Source of the DNA: Paraburkholderia sp. UYCP14C
GTDB taxonomy: Bacteria; Pseudomonadota; Gammaproteobacteria; Burkholderiales; Burkholderiaceae
Assembly: GCF_004197395.1 (NCBI RefSeq)
Contig: NZ_SELS01000027.1
Location: 1 to 64,000 of the forward strand
DNA length: 64,000 nt
Direction: 5' to 3'
The translations under genes and the position numbers were made by a program. Below the pieces are notes generated by a model. The model had not been told where the DNA came from and ran no database searches. It saw only the letters and a program-made list of their open reading frames with translations. The number at the start of each line of letters is the position of its first letter. The stretch's first letter is position 1. This document shows, piece after piece, positions 54,992 to 63,551 of the stretch.

Positions 54992-55672
54992 TTACTGCGC
55001 CGGCGTATTGAGCTGCTTTTTCAACGCTTCGAGCCGATCGTCGACGGACGGGCCGCGGTTCAGATCCGCGAGCTTGTCGTCGAGTGCCTTGCCGCTTTTC
55101 TCGTCGGCGGAGTTCAGACGTGCATCGGAACGCGCGTTCGACAGCGCGACCTTGTCTTCGAGCTTCTGGAAATCCTCGGACAGGTTCTTGCCGCCGATGC
55201 CGCCGAGTGCGGTGGCCGCGGTATCTTTCGCCTGCGCGATCTGCTGCTTGGCCTGCAGGATGTTCGAGCGCGCGTTCAGGTCGTTGCGGCGCGTGCGCAT
55301 GTCGTCGATCTGGCTCTTCAGTTGCGCGACCGACGGCTCCAGCGAAGTCAGTTCTTTCGTCAGCGCATCGCGTTCGGCTTCGGCGGTGGCCTGCGCGCCG
55401 AGCGCCTCGCGCGCGAGCGCTTCGTCGCCGGACTGCAGCGCACGGCGGGCACCGTCTTCATACTTCTTCGCCTTGTCCGCGGCAACATCGCGCTTGCTTT
55501 GCTGGGTGGCGACCTGCGCCTGAATCTCGATCAGCGAGTTCTCGGCCTTGCCGATGCTGTCGTCGAGTTCGCGCACGATCTGGCGCGAGTCGCGCGACGG
55601 ATCCTGCACCGAGTCGGCCGCATCGTTCAGAAGACCTTTGAGCGTGCGCGAAATGCTGTCAAAAAGCGACAT
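54992..55672 (-). CDS. PspA/IM30 family protein
   Basis: A 226-aa, almost wholly helical protein. MSLFDSISRTLKGLLNDAAD SVQDPSRDSRQIVRELDDSI is the PspA/IM30 N-terminus, whose first amphipathic helix binds membrane; a long coiled coil follows (about 30-190). Family members form rods or rings that protect the inner membrane. TGGAGG lies about 7 nt before the ATG. No sigma-54 promoter was recognised in the 460 bp upstream. Confidence 0.88.
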   Translation of the reverse strand: MSLFDSISRTLKGLLNDAADSVQDPSRDSRQIVRELDDSIGKAENSLIEIQAQVATQQSKRDVAADKAKKYEDGARRALQSGDEALAREALGAQATAEAERDALTKELTSLEPSVAQLKSQIDDMRTRRNDLNARSNILQAKQQIAQAKDTAATALGGIGGKNLSEDFQKLEDKVALSNARSDARLNSADEKSGKALDDKLADLNRGPSVDDRLEALKKQLNTPAQ

Positions 55673-56132
55673 GAAAACCTCCAGAGAATGTAAGCGGCGC
55701 CGACGATGCGTGCGCGCCTGGCTACCTTGAACTACTGCTACTTTACGCCGCCGCGCGCGATGCTGCGCAACGTTCGGACCGGAGTTCGGGGCGCACTGGC
55801 CAATTGCAATAGCGCGGTGCGTTTTTGTTGGGGCGCAATGCCGGGTCGAGGGTTGTCTGGATGATGTGAAGCCGCGATGGGCATGGACTTGACGGCGGAT
55901 ATTACACCATCGGCAGTCTTAAAGACGGCTTAAACGATGCGGCCTTCCGAAGGCTCGCACGTTGCCTTCAAAGCCACTGTTGGCGCGTGTGAGCGGGCGT
56001 TATCGAGCGGCATTTCATACGGGTGTCACCGATGTAACGATATGCAACGGGGACGCGTTGCATACCTTTGCCGGCTCGCTCGGATGCAGTGATCGCGGTT
56101 CGATGCGCGGTAATGTGCCGTGACGCGTTGCG
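55673..56132. other. Intergenic region upstream of the PspA gene
   Basis: 460 bp without a supported gene. An 8-bp hairpin CGTGACGC-gtt-GCGTCACG at 56119-56137 overlaps the stop of the next gene and resembles the hairpin at the uraD stop (25628-25650), including the GTGACGC/GCGTCAC arms. Confidence 0.45.
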
Positions 56133-56828
56133 TCACGCGAAACGGCCGCCTTCGGCGCTCGGGTCGCCGTGCGGTTCGTCGTCGTCGGGGGACTGGTCGT
56201 GGTGGCGGCGCTTGAGTGAGTTGCGCAGACGCGCCGACGCGCCGGGCAGCCGTTTCGACGCGGCGTTGTCGATTGCGTCCGCTTCCGCGTTTTCCGCGTT
56301 GTCGGCGGCTCGCGCTGCCGTCAGACGCGCGACGGCCTCGGCGGTGGCCGCGGCCTGTTCGTCCTGCTCTGCGGCAAGCGCGGCGGCGACGCCGGCGGGA
56401 AGCAGCGGCGCGGGAGAATCGGCGGCGCCGGCGGCGAGGGCGGGCCGACCGGCTTGCTGTAGCGCGGGCGAATCCACGGCATCCGGCGCGCCCGATGCGG
56501 GGTTAGCGGCAGCGCTTGACGCGGCGCCCGCCGTACCCGCACCGTCTTTCTCAGGCGCTTGCAGCGCCACCGGCACCGCGGCGCGCGCATAGCGCGTACC
56601 GCGCGCGACGCGCTGCAGCGCCGCGTTCAGCGCATCGGGCGCACGCGGCGCGCGCAGCCGGTCGACGATGCTCGCGGCCTTGACCTGTTCGCTGGTCGCG
56701 CCGAAGCTCAGCACCGCGCGCCGCATCAGTTCGCTCACGCTGATGCCCAGATCTTCCGCGGTCGCGGTGATCGCACGTTTCTGCGCGGTCGTGACGAATA
56801 CGACGATGCGCTCGCTGGGCTTGGACAT
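56133..56828 (-). CDS. Putative ribbon-helix-helix DNA-binding protein with low-complexity tail
   Basis: A 231-aa protein. Residues 1-45, MSKPSERIVVFVTTAQKRAI TATAEDLGISVSELMRRAVL, fit a strand-helix-helix of the CopG/Arc-like type, as in small plasmid and repressor proteins: a short strand (RIVVFVT), helix 1, then GISVSELMRRAV as helix 2. The following 180 residues are Ala/Pro/Glu-rich with little structure and end in a basic, His-rich patch. The DNA-binding call is from this pattern only. Confidence 0.6.
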   Translation of the reverse strand: MSKPSERIVVFVTTAQKRAITATAEDLGISVSELMRRAVLSFGATSEQVKAASIVDRLRAPRAPDALNAALQRVARGTRYARAAVPVALQAPEKDGAGTAGAASSAAANPASGAPDAVDSPALQQAGRPALAAGAADSPAPLLPAGVAAALAAEQDEQAAATAEAVARLTAARAADNAENAEADAIDNAASKRLPGASARLRNSLKRRHHDQSPDDDEPHGDPSAEGGRFA

Positions 56829-57386
56829 GATCGACTCGCAGTCTTGTTGGCATAGGCGGGTCGGCGCGTGCCTCCGGGTACGGTGTCGGAACCCGTCATC
56901 GGAGCTGCCGTTGGAACCGCCGTTGGGGTCCCCGTCGCGCGCATCGAGGGACGCGCGCGGGGTTCATCATATGACGAGTTGCGCCGCCACGGAACAAGCG
57001 CGGTGCGAAAATCCCGTGACATCAATGAGTTGTAGTGTTTGCGGCCGGTTTGTCCACAGCCCTTTCAACAGAAAATGTTGATAACCCCGCATAAACGGCG
57101 CGTCGCACGCAGGCCGCCACGTGCGCTGCGCGAAATTACAGACCCTTACCAGGAAAAGGCGGCTGGCGAAGGGAATTCTTACAAAAAAACTGCGTTGGAC
57201 CACTGCCGATTTCTTTAAAATGCGCTGTTACGTTGCGCCGGACATGGTCCGAGGCGTGCCGTGCGGCCGGCCGGGGGCAAGGTCCGCAGGGCGGCGTACG
57301 TCCAGGCCACGATGTCGAACACGACCCATGCGCGCGCCGCGAGCGCGCGCAGACAGGCGCGCAGTTGCGGGCCCATTATTCCAGTC
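56829..57386. other. Intergenic region with a DnaA-box-like paired motif
   Basis: 558 bp between divergent genes. At 57049-57086 lies TTGTCCACAGCCCTTTCAAC followed by AGAAAATGTTGATAACC. It aligns without gaps to the three repeats at 61.57-61.92 kb and carries the near DnaA boxes TTGTCCACA and TGTTGATAA. The PBP1a promoter is expected further right. No gene was found. Confidence 0.6.
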
Positions 57387-59888
57387 ATGCCAATCATCAA
57401 ACGACCGCATTCCTCGAACTCTCCGGCCGGTGAAGACCGGGACTCCCAACAACGCACCCCTGGACGCAACGCCGCTTCGCGCGACGCCGGCCGCGGCCGG
57501 CGTTCGATCGGCGCGTCGCTCGTGCTGTGGTTCGTCGGCCTGATCGCGACCATGGTCGTGGTCGGCGCGCTGATCGTCGGCTATGCGCTCGTCGTGATGG
57601 GGCCGCAGCTGCCGTCGCTCGACGCGCTGACCGACTATCGCCCGAAAGTGCCGCTGCGCGTCTATACCGCCGATCACGTGCTGATCGGCGAATTCGGCGA
57701 GGAGCGGCGCAGCCTCGTGCGCTTCCAGGACATCCCCGACCAGATGAAAAAAGCGGTGCTCGCGATCGAGGACTACCGCTTCTACGAACACGGCGGCGTC
57801 GACTTCCTCGGCATCCTGCGCGCCGGTTTCGCCGACCTCGCGCACGGCGGTGCATCGCAGGGCGCGAGCACGATCACGATGCAGGTCGCGCGCAACTTCT
57901 TCCTGTCCAGCGAGAAGACCTACACGCGCAAGGTCTACGAAATGCTGCTCGCGTACAAGATCGAGCGCGCGCTGACCAAAGACCAGATCCTCGAGCTGTA
58001 CATGAACCAGATCTATCTGGGCGAGCGCGCGTACGGCTTCGCCGCGGCCGCGCGCGTGTACTTCGGCAAGGACCTGAAGGACATCACGCTGGCCGAGGCC
58101 GCGATGCTCGCGGGCCTGCCGAAGGCGCCGTCCGCGTATAACCCGGTCGTCAATCCGAAGCGCGCGAAGATCCGTCAGGAGTACATCCTGCGACGCATGC
58201 TCGAGCTGAACTACATCACGCAGCAGCAGTACGACCAGGCGGTGAAGGAAGAGATTCACACCAGGAATCCGGGCAACGAATACAACGTGCACGCCGAGTA
58301 CGTCGCCGAAATGGTGCGGCAGATGATGTACGCGCAGTACAAGGACGAAACCTATACGCGCGGCCTGAACGTCACGACGACCATCGATTCCGCCGATCAG
58401 GACGCCGCGTATCGCGCGGTGCGCAAGGGCGTGATGGACTACGAGCGGCGCCACGGCTATCGCGGACCGGAAGGCTTCGTGCAGTTGCCCGAGGCGGGCG
58501 ACGACCGCGACCAGACGATCGACGACGCGCTGACCGATCACCCGGACAACGGCGAGATCATCGCCGGCGTGGTGACGGACGCGAGCGCGAAGCAGGTGGT
58601 CGCGCAACTGGTCGACGGCACCCAGGTGACGGTGTCGGGCGATGGCCTGCGTTTCGTCGCCGCCGCGCTGAGCCCGCGCGCGAATCAGACGCTGCGCATC
58701 AGGCCCGGCTCGATCGTGCGCCTCGTCGCCGACGACAAGGGCAACTGGCAGATCACACAGCTGCCGCAGGTGGAGGGCGCGCTCGTATCGCTGACGCCGC
58801 AGGACGGCGCGATCCGCGCGCTGATCGGCGGCTTCGACTTCAACAAGAACAAGTTCAACCATGTGACGCAAGCGTGGCGCCAGCCGGGTTCGAGCTTCAA
58901 GCCGTTCATCTATTCGGCGGCGCTCGACAAGGGACTCGGACCGGCGACGATCATCAACGATGCGCCGCTGTACTTCCCGCCGAGCACGCCGGGCGGCGAC
59001 GCATGGGAGCCGAAGGACGACGACCAGCCCGATGGTCCGATGTCGATGCGCCTCGCGCTGCAGAAGTCGAAGAACCTGGTGTCGATCCGTATCCTGTCGT
59101 TCATCGGCACCAAGTACGCGCAGGACTTCGTCACGCAGCGCTTCGGCTTCGACGCCGACAAGACCCCGCCATATCTGCCGATGGCGCTCGGTGCGGGCCT
59201 CGTCACGCCGTTGCAGTCGGCGGGCGCGTACTCGGTGTTCGCGAACGGCGGCTACCGGATCAATCCGTATCTGATCAACGAAGTGACCGACGCGCACGGC
59301 GTGGCGATCTCGCGCGCGCAGCCGCTCGTCGCGGGGCGCGACGCACCGCGTACGCTCGAGCCGCGTAACGCGTACATCATGAACAGCCTGTTGCACTCGG
59401 TCGCGACCGCGGGCACGGGGGCGGGCACCAACGTGCTGAAGCGCTCGGACCTGCAGGGCAAGACCGGCACGACCAACGACGCGAAGGACGGCTGGTTCGC
59501 CGGCTATCAGCAGTCGCTGGTGGCGGTCGCGTGGATGGGCTACGACCAGCCGAAGAGCCTCGGCAGCCGCGAATTCGGCGCGCAGCTCGCGCTGCCGATC
59601 TGGGTCGAGTACATGCAGCGCGCGCTGCGCGGCGTGCCGCAGGCCGAGCCGCAGCAGCCCGACGGCGTGACGGTGATGAACGGCGAGCTGTTCTTTACCG
59701 ACATGGTGCCGGGGCAAGGCTTCGTCGCGAGCATCGGCCTCGATTCGGGCAATCCGATGGCCGGCGCGAGCGATGCGATGGGTGGTGTCGGGCCGGCGGG
59801 CATGACGCCGCCGGCGGTACCGCCGCCGAGCGTGTCGACGACCGAGAAGAAGCAGATTATGGATCTGTTCGAGTCGAATAAGCCGTGA
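57387..59888 (+). CDS. mrcA: Penicillin-binding protein 1A
   Basis: An 833-aa bifunctional peptidoglycan synthase. A membrane anchor (about 41-70) follows a basic cytoplasmic tail. The GT51 glycosyltransferase has the catalytic Glu128 in AIEDYRFYEHGGVDFLG and GASTITMQVARNFFLS. An OB-like insert follows (about 330-480). The transpeptidase has SxxK as GSSFKPF, SKN as KSKNLVS, and KTG as GKTGTTNDAKDGWFAG. The C-terminus has a Pro/Gly-rich end. ATG 57387 (MPIIKRPHSS) is the preferred start; ATG 57312 is possible and no strong ribosome binding site decides. It is the main class A wall synthase. Confidence 0.93.
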   Translation: MPIIKRPHSSNSPAGEDRDSQQRTPGRNAASRDAGRGRRSIGASLVLWFVGLIATMVVVGALIVGYALVVMGPQLPSLDALTDYRPKVPLRVYTADHVLIGEFGEERRSLVRFQDIPDQMKKAVLAIEDYRFYEHGGVDFLGILRAGFADLAHGGASQGASTITMQVARNFFLSSEKTYTRKVYEMLLAYKIERALTKDQILELYMNQIYLGERAYGFAAAARVYFGKDLKDITLAEAAMLAGLPKAPSAYNPVVNPKRAKIRQEYILRRMLELNYITQQQYDQAVKEEIHTRNPGNEYNVHAEYVAEMVRQMMYAQYKDETYTRGLNVTTTIDSADQDAAYRAVRKGVMDYERRHGYRGPEGFVQLPEAGDDRDQTIDDALTDHPDNGEIIAGVVTDASAKQVVAQLVDGTQVTVSGDGLRFVAAALSPRANQTLRIRPGSIVRLVADDKGNWQITQLPQVEGALVSLTPQDGAIRALIGGFDFNKNKFNHVTQAWRQPGSSFKPFIYSAALDKGLGPATIINDAPLYFPPSTPGGDAWEPKDDDQPDGPMSMRLALQKSKNLVSIRILSFIGTKYAQDFVTQRFGFDADKTPPYLPMALGAGLVTPLQSAGAYSVFANGGYRINPYLINEVTDAHGVAISRAQPLVAGRDAPRTLEPRNAYIMNSLLHSVATAGTGAGTNVLKRSDLQGKTGTTNDAKDGWFAGYQQSLVAVAWMGYDQPKSLGSREFGAQLALPIWVEYMQRALRGVPQAEPQQPDGVTVMNGELFFTDMVPGQGFVASIGLDSGNPMAGASDAMGGVGPAGMTPPAVPPPSVSTTEKKQIMDLFESNKP

Positions 59889-59978
59889 TGTAGAGGTCTT
59901 GAACGGCGGGCGTGCCGCTCGGCATACCCGCCTTGACTGGTCTGGATGAATCCACGTTCGCCGCTTGGGGCGCTCTCG

Positions 59979-60257
59979 TTAGTGCTCCAACGCTGGGCGT
60001 TGTTTTGATCTGTAGCGTCGCCAGATTTTCATGACCACCGTGTACGCGAAGGTAGCCATGATCAAACTTGTCACCACGCCAAATAGAGCATCAAAGAACT
60101 CAATGTCGTGAAATCCTAGAAATTCGGAGACGCTATATGAGTAATGCTGATTCCATGGTGGGAAAAAGAGCAGCAGGGCATAGACGTATCTGATCGAAAA
60201 AAAGAACAGGCTGAAGAATAGAAGGCCTTTGAAACAGCTACGGGCAAGTACTGCCAT
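59979..60257 (-). CDS. Putative immunity protein to the Tlde1-like effector
   Basis: A 92-aa protein with two hydrophobic segments (about 9-33 and 57-76), rich in Phe and Tyr, with a basic C-terminus (WRRYRSKQR). It begins 20 bp inside the end of the L,D-transpeptidase effector gene, the usual arrangement of effector and immunity genes. The DNA is clearly less GC-rich than the flanks. Immunity proteins to periplasmic effectors are often small membrane proteins. The role is inferred from position; the family is not recognised. Confidence 0.6.
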   Translation of the reverse strand: MAVLARSCFKGLLFFSLFFFSIRYVYALLLFFPPWNQHYSYSVSEFLGFHDIEFFDALFGVVTSLIMATFAYTVVMKIWRRYRSKQRPALEH

Positions 60258-60756
60258 TTGCGGTTACCTCGATCCAGCCATAAGCATTCAAACCTGAATT
60301 GCACGCAGCAATAGTGGTGGTATGCAGAAACGCATCGCGTATGCGCTGAAAGTCAGGATAACTTGGTAGAGTTATGCATCCAAGTGATGCTCCTCGCCCA
60401 CCTGCGGGGTGAAGTCGAAAGTTTCCACGTTTCACGCCGTTTATCCAGGTCCAGTCATCAATCTGCCAGTCATCGCGGTACAGGGCAAACCATTCGTCGT
60501 GATTGGATGGTTTGCCGACCATGGAATTGGCCGCATCTTTGATCCACGCTTCCATCTGTGAGCGAACACCTCCTGTTGGGCGATCGACAACCCAGTATTT
60601 TCCGGCGGGGATGGGACCATTGTCGCGAACGGCTGTGCAGCCGCTCCGATTGCGATAGATGTTATTTCCGGAGAAGGCCTGAAACGCTCCTACCCCGTAG
60701 ATGACGAGGGGTGAGAGCGTCTTGTTGTTGACGATGAATTTGCCTTGTAGCGCCAT
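60238..60756 (-). CDS. Tlde1-type L,D-transpeptidase effector (DUF2778-like)
   Basis: A 172-aa protein. GCTAVRDNGPIPAGKYWVVD RP and NFRLHPAGGRGASLGCITLP show the Tlde1/DUF2778 pattern with the catalytic His of FRLHP, then the SxGC motif whose Cys is the nucleophile. Type VI secreted Tlde1 enzymes cut or exchange residues of peptidoglycan stems in the target periplasm. ATG 60756 follows the original hcp stop by 2 bp. A longer frame to 60816 overlaps the hcp end. It lies directly after hcp and before the small membrane protein, as in known Hcp-linked effector cassettes. No T6SS structural genes are in the window. Confidence 0.8.
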   Translation of the reverse strand: MALQGKFIVNNKTLSPLVIYGVGAFQAFSGNNIYRNRSGCTAVRDNGPIPAGKYWVVDRPTGGVRSQMEAWIKDAANSMVGKPSNHDEWFALYRDDWQIDDWTWINGVKRGNFRLHPAGGRGASLGCITLPSYPDFQRIRDAFLHTTTIAACNSGLNAYGWIEVTANGSTCP

Positions 60757-60758
60757 AA

Positions 60759-61244
60759 TCAGGACCGCTCGCTCCAACTGTCCGTGAACTTGATATTGCC
60801 ATCGGTGTAATGTCACGTGATGCGGTCATACATCAACGAGACGGCCTCGACGTGATTGAGTTGTGACAGCCCCGCAAGTTTGGTATTTGCCATGCCGGGG
60901 TTAACGCCGACGACCTTCACGCCCTGCATGAGCATGATGAAGTATTCCTCTTCCCGGCCTGCGTCGTTGATTCGATACCACTTCAGCTCTGCCGATTGCA
61001 ACGTCTGTCCTTTGGAGGCTGCCTTATAGAGGTAAGGACTGGAAGCGTCAAATTCCTTTTCGATGCTCATTGGGGAATGGTTGCGCGGTCCGGCGATTTG
61101 CCCGGTCTTGTTATCGACCGGCAGATTCAGACCGTGACCGAATCCCATTACTTCGACACTTCCCTCTCGTCCCTGAACGGTTACGGAGCCTTTGATGTCT
61201 GCTCCGCCGTCATCCTTAAGCCACATGTATGCAGGAATAGGCAT
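60759..61244 (-). pseudogene. hcp: hcp (T6SS tube protein) with premature stop
   Basis: MPIPAYMWLKDDGGADIKGS VTVQGREGSVEVMGFGHGL is a full Hcp N-terminus, and the frame continues through VEAVSLMYDRIT. It then meets TGA (60813-60815) at the position where Hcp proteins have Trp in ITWxY. Reading past that TGA in the same frame gives HYTDGNIKFTDSWSERS and a natural TGA at 60759-60761, the conserved Hcp C-terminus. A single TGG-to-TGA change (or sequence error) thus shortens a ~161-aa protein to 143 aa. Loss of the last strand would likely impair ring assembly. GGAGGG lies about 10 nt before the ATG. It is followed within 2 bp by the Tlde1-like gene. Confidence 0.8.
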
Positions 61245-61440
61245 GCTGGTTTGCGCCCTCCGTTGAGTGGTTGGTTAGCGATTCCCTACGGGAAGAAGTT
61301 GTATATGAACACAGAAATTGAATGGTGAATGTAAGAAAGTGCCAAGGATTGCGGCAATGATTGATGGCGTGCGGGGAGGTGGTGATTCACGTCTCCAGCA
61401 GCGCTGATGTCTTTGACAGTCCGTGTGGGGTTGGCCTCGG

Positions 61441-61922
61441 CAAGCCGCGCACGGTTCAGTCGTTCAGGTCGGAATCCTGACCTATCCTGCTTTGCGCGCC
61501 GCGTGCGCAAATCCATCGCCGCCAGAATCCCTCGCGCGCTCAAGCACTTGGGCGCGATCTCCAGGCCTTATCAACAGGTCTTTCAACACATTCTGTGGAT
61601 AACGGCGTTGGCCGCTATTTTCCCGTCGTGACTCCGCTCAATCGCGCATCGTTGCCTCGAACCTGCTTCGCCCCGTTACGCGCGGGACAAAGCGATTCGC
61701 CTCAAGCACTTAGACGCTTCGCCCCAGGCTTATCAACAAGTCTGTCAACACAAACTGGGGATAACGTTGAGGGATCCCAGGCGCTCGCACTGCGAAGCAC
61801 GCCATCATGCGGCATCCGCTGTGCGATTTCGCACCTCATCGACAATTCCCCGTGCGCTCAATGCGTTAGTCCGTTTTTCAGAAAGTTTTCAACAGGTTCA
61901 TCAACACGAACTGGGGATAAGT
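61441..61922. repeat. Three degenerate ~160-bp tandem repeats with DnaA-box-like ends
   Basis: Each unit has a CTCAAGCACTTG-like element (about 61539, 61701 and 61857) and ends in a paired motif. TTATCAACAGG...CAACACATTCTGTGGATAACG is at 61567-61603, TTATCAACAAG...CAACACAAACTGGGGATAACG at 61730-61766, and TTTTCAACAGG...CAACACGAACTGGGGATAAG at 61886-61921. Unit lengths are about 162 and 156 bp. TGTGGATAA at 61594-61602 is a perfect DnaA box on the minus strand; the others differ by one or two bases. No gene is supported in 61245-61950. Confidence 0.7.
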
Positions 61923-61950
61923 GCGCCGCGTTCCGTACGGAATCCCAGGT

Positions 61951-63549
61951 TTAGTTGGAGGCGGTGGTGTTCGTTGTACCGACAGACGCCGACGCGGAAG
62001 CAGGAGTAGACGCAGGAGTGGAAGCCGCCGCCGGTGCGGACGACGTCCCGCCCTGGTCGAGCGGCGGATTCCCCATCGCCTGAAACAGCGCGGCCGTATC
62101 AGTCAGCCGCGCGCTCGTATAACGGATCTCGTCGAGCTGCGCGTTGCGCCATTGCTGCTCGCTCGAACGCGTCGCCGCGACCGGCAGCGCGCCGAGCCGA
62201 TAGCGTGCCGACGTGTCGTTGAACACACCTTGTGCCGAACGCGCGGCGACGTTCGCGGCGTCGAGCGACTGCGCGTCGTGCTCGAGCGAGGCGAGCGTAT
62301 CGGCGACGTTCTGGAACGCGGCCAACACGGTCTGCTTGTACTGCGACACGCTCGCCTCGTACGTGTGCTGCGCCGCGCGCCGCTGCGCGAGCAGCGCGCC
62401 GCCATGAAACAGCGGTTGCGACAGCGACGCGCCGATGCTCCAGATCGCGCCCGCACCCGACATCGCGAGCGGCCAGCTGAAGCCGCCTTGTCCCATCGAT
62501 GCCGACAGCGACAGGCTCGGAAACATCTGCGCGGTCGCGACGCCGACGTCGGTCGCCGCGGCCTTCAGCGCCGCGTCGGCGGCCTCGATGTCCGGCCGCG
62601 TGCGCAGCAGTTCCGACGGCACGACGACCGGCACCTGCTCCGGCACATGCAGCTGCGCGAGATCGACGTCGTCGGGCGCGGCATCGGGCGTGCGGCCGAT
62701 CAACACTGCGAGCGCGTGACGCGTGGTGAGCCACTGCTGCTTGAGCGCCGGCAGACTCGCCGATACGCTCGCCGCGCTCTGCTGCGCGCTCAGAAGATCG
62801 GCATGCGATACCGCGCCGAGTTCGTAGCGCCGCTCGGTATCGCGCGCCTGATCGTTGGCGAGGTTCACGAGCCGCTCGGTCGTATCGATCTGCGCATGCA
62901 GCGCGGCGCTCGTGATCGTCGCGGTGACGATGTTCGCGGCGAGCGCGCGCCGCGCCGCCTCCAGCTGGTAGACCTGCACGTTCACGCGCGCGGCGAGTGC
63001 CGCGTTCGCCAGACGCGCGGCGCCGAACAGATCGAACGTGTAGTGCGCCTGCAACTGGCCGACGAACACGTTGTACAGAAACGTGTTCGGTCCGATCTCG
63101 GGGATCGCGAGCGCGCGATTGCGGGTGGCCTGGCCGCCGGCGTCGATGGTCGGCAGCAGCGAGCTGCCGACCTGCGCGCGCAACTGCTCGCGCGCGGCGG
63201 CCAGACTGCGGTCGGTCGCGGCAAGCGTCGGACTATTGCGCAGGCCTTCGTCGACGAGCGTGTTGAGCGCATCCGAGCGGTACAGCTTCCACCATTCGGG
63301 CACCGGTTGCGCGCCGGTCACGAACTGCTGCGTGATGCCCTGCGCGGGCACCGTCTGCGTCGGCAGCGCTTCTGCACCGTAGTGCGCGGGCTGCGGCATC
63401 GCGGGCGGGTCGCCGTTCGGTCCGAACGAGCAGGCGCCGAGCATGCAGGTCAGGCTCGCGATGCTCGTGGCAAGCGTGGTGCGGGCCAGCGCGTCGAACG
63501 GCGCGCGGCGGCGGCGGGACAGGGCGGGAATAGTCATGCTCGTGCTCAT
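61951..63549 (-). CDS. Efflux system outer-membrane lipoprotein (NodT/OprM family)
   Basis: A 532-aa TolC-like channel. The signal sequence ends in the lipobox LGACSFGPN. PEWWKLYRSDALNTLVDEGL RNSPTLAATDRSL starts the first coiled-coil repeat, and the second half repeats the pattern from about residue 270 (SELLRTRPDIEAADAALKAA). FPSLSLSASMGQGG is the conserved beta-barrel strand. A low-complexity Ala/Ser/Thr tail of about 35 residues ends the protein. It starts 3 bp after the RND pump stop on the same strand, as the last gene of an RND tripartite operon. Confidence 0.93.
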   Translation of the reverse strand: MSTSMTIPALSRRRRAPFDALARTTLATSIASLTCMLGACSFGPNGDPPAMPQPAHYGAEALPTQTVPAQGITQQFVTGAQPVPEWWKLYRSDALNTLVDEGLRNSPTLAATDRSLAAAREQLRAQVGSSLLPTIDAGGQATRNRALAIPEIGPNTFLYNVFVGQLQAHYTFDLFGAARLANAALAARVNVQVYQLEAARRALAANIVTATITSAALHAQIDTTERLVNLANDQARDTERRYELGAVSHADLLSAQQSAASVSASLPALKQQWLTTRHALAVLIGRTPDAAPDDVDLAQLHVPEQVPVVVPSELLRTRPDIEAADAALKAAATDVGVATAQMFPSLSLSASMGQGGFSWPLAMSGAGAIWSIGASLSQPLFHGGALLAQRRAAQHTYEASVSQYKQTVLAAFQNVADTLASLEHDAQSLDAANVAARSAQGVFNDTSARYRLGALPVAATRSSEQQWRNAQLDEIRYTSARLTDTAALFQAMGNPPLDQGGTSSAPAAASTPASTPASASASVGTTNTTASN

Positions 63550-63551
63550 GC

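Noticed and set aside
55673-55800. Sigma-54 promoter for the PspA gene
   Set aside because: No GG-N10-GC element at suitable spacing was found.
57228-59717. 829-aa minus-strand frame opposite PBP1a
   Set aside because: Same reason: antisense shadow, while PBP1a shows all catalytic motifs.
61441-61922. CRISPR array
   Set aside because: Only three degenerate units of about 160 bp, with no short identical repeats or cas genes.
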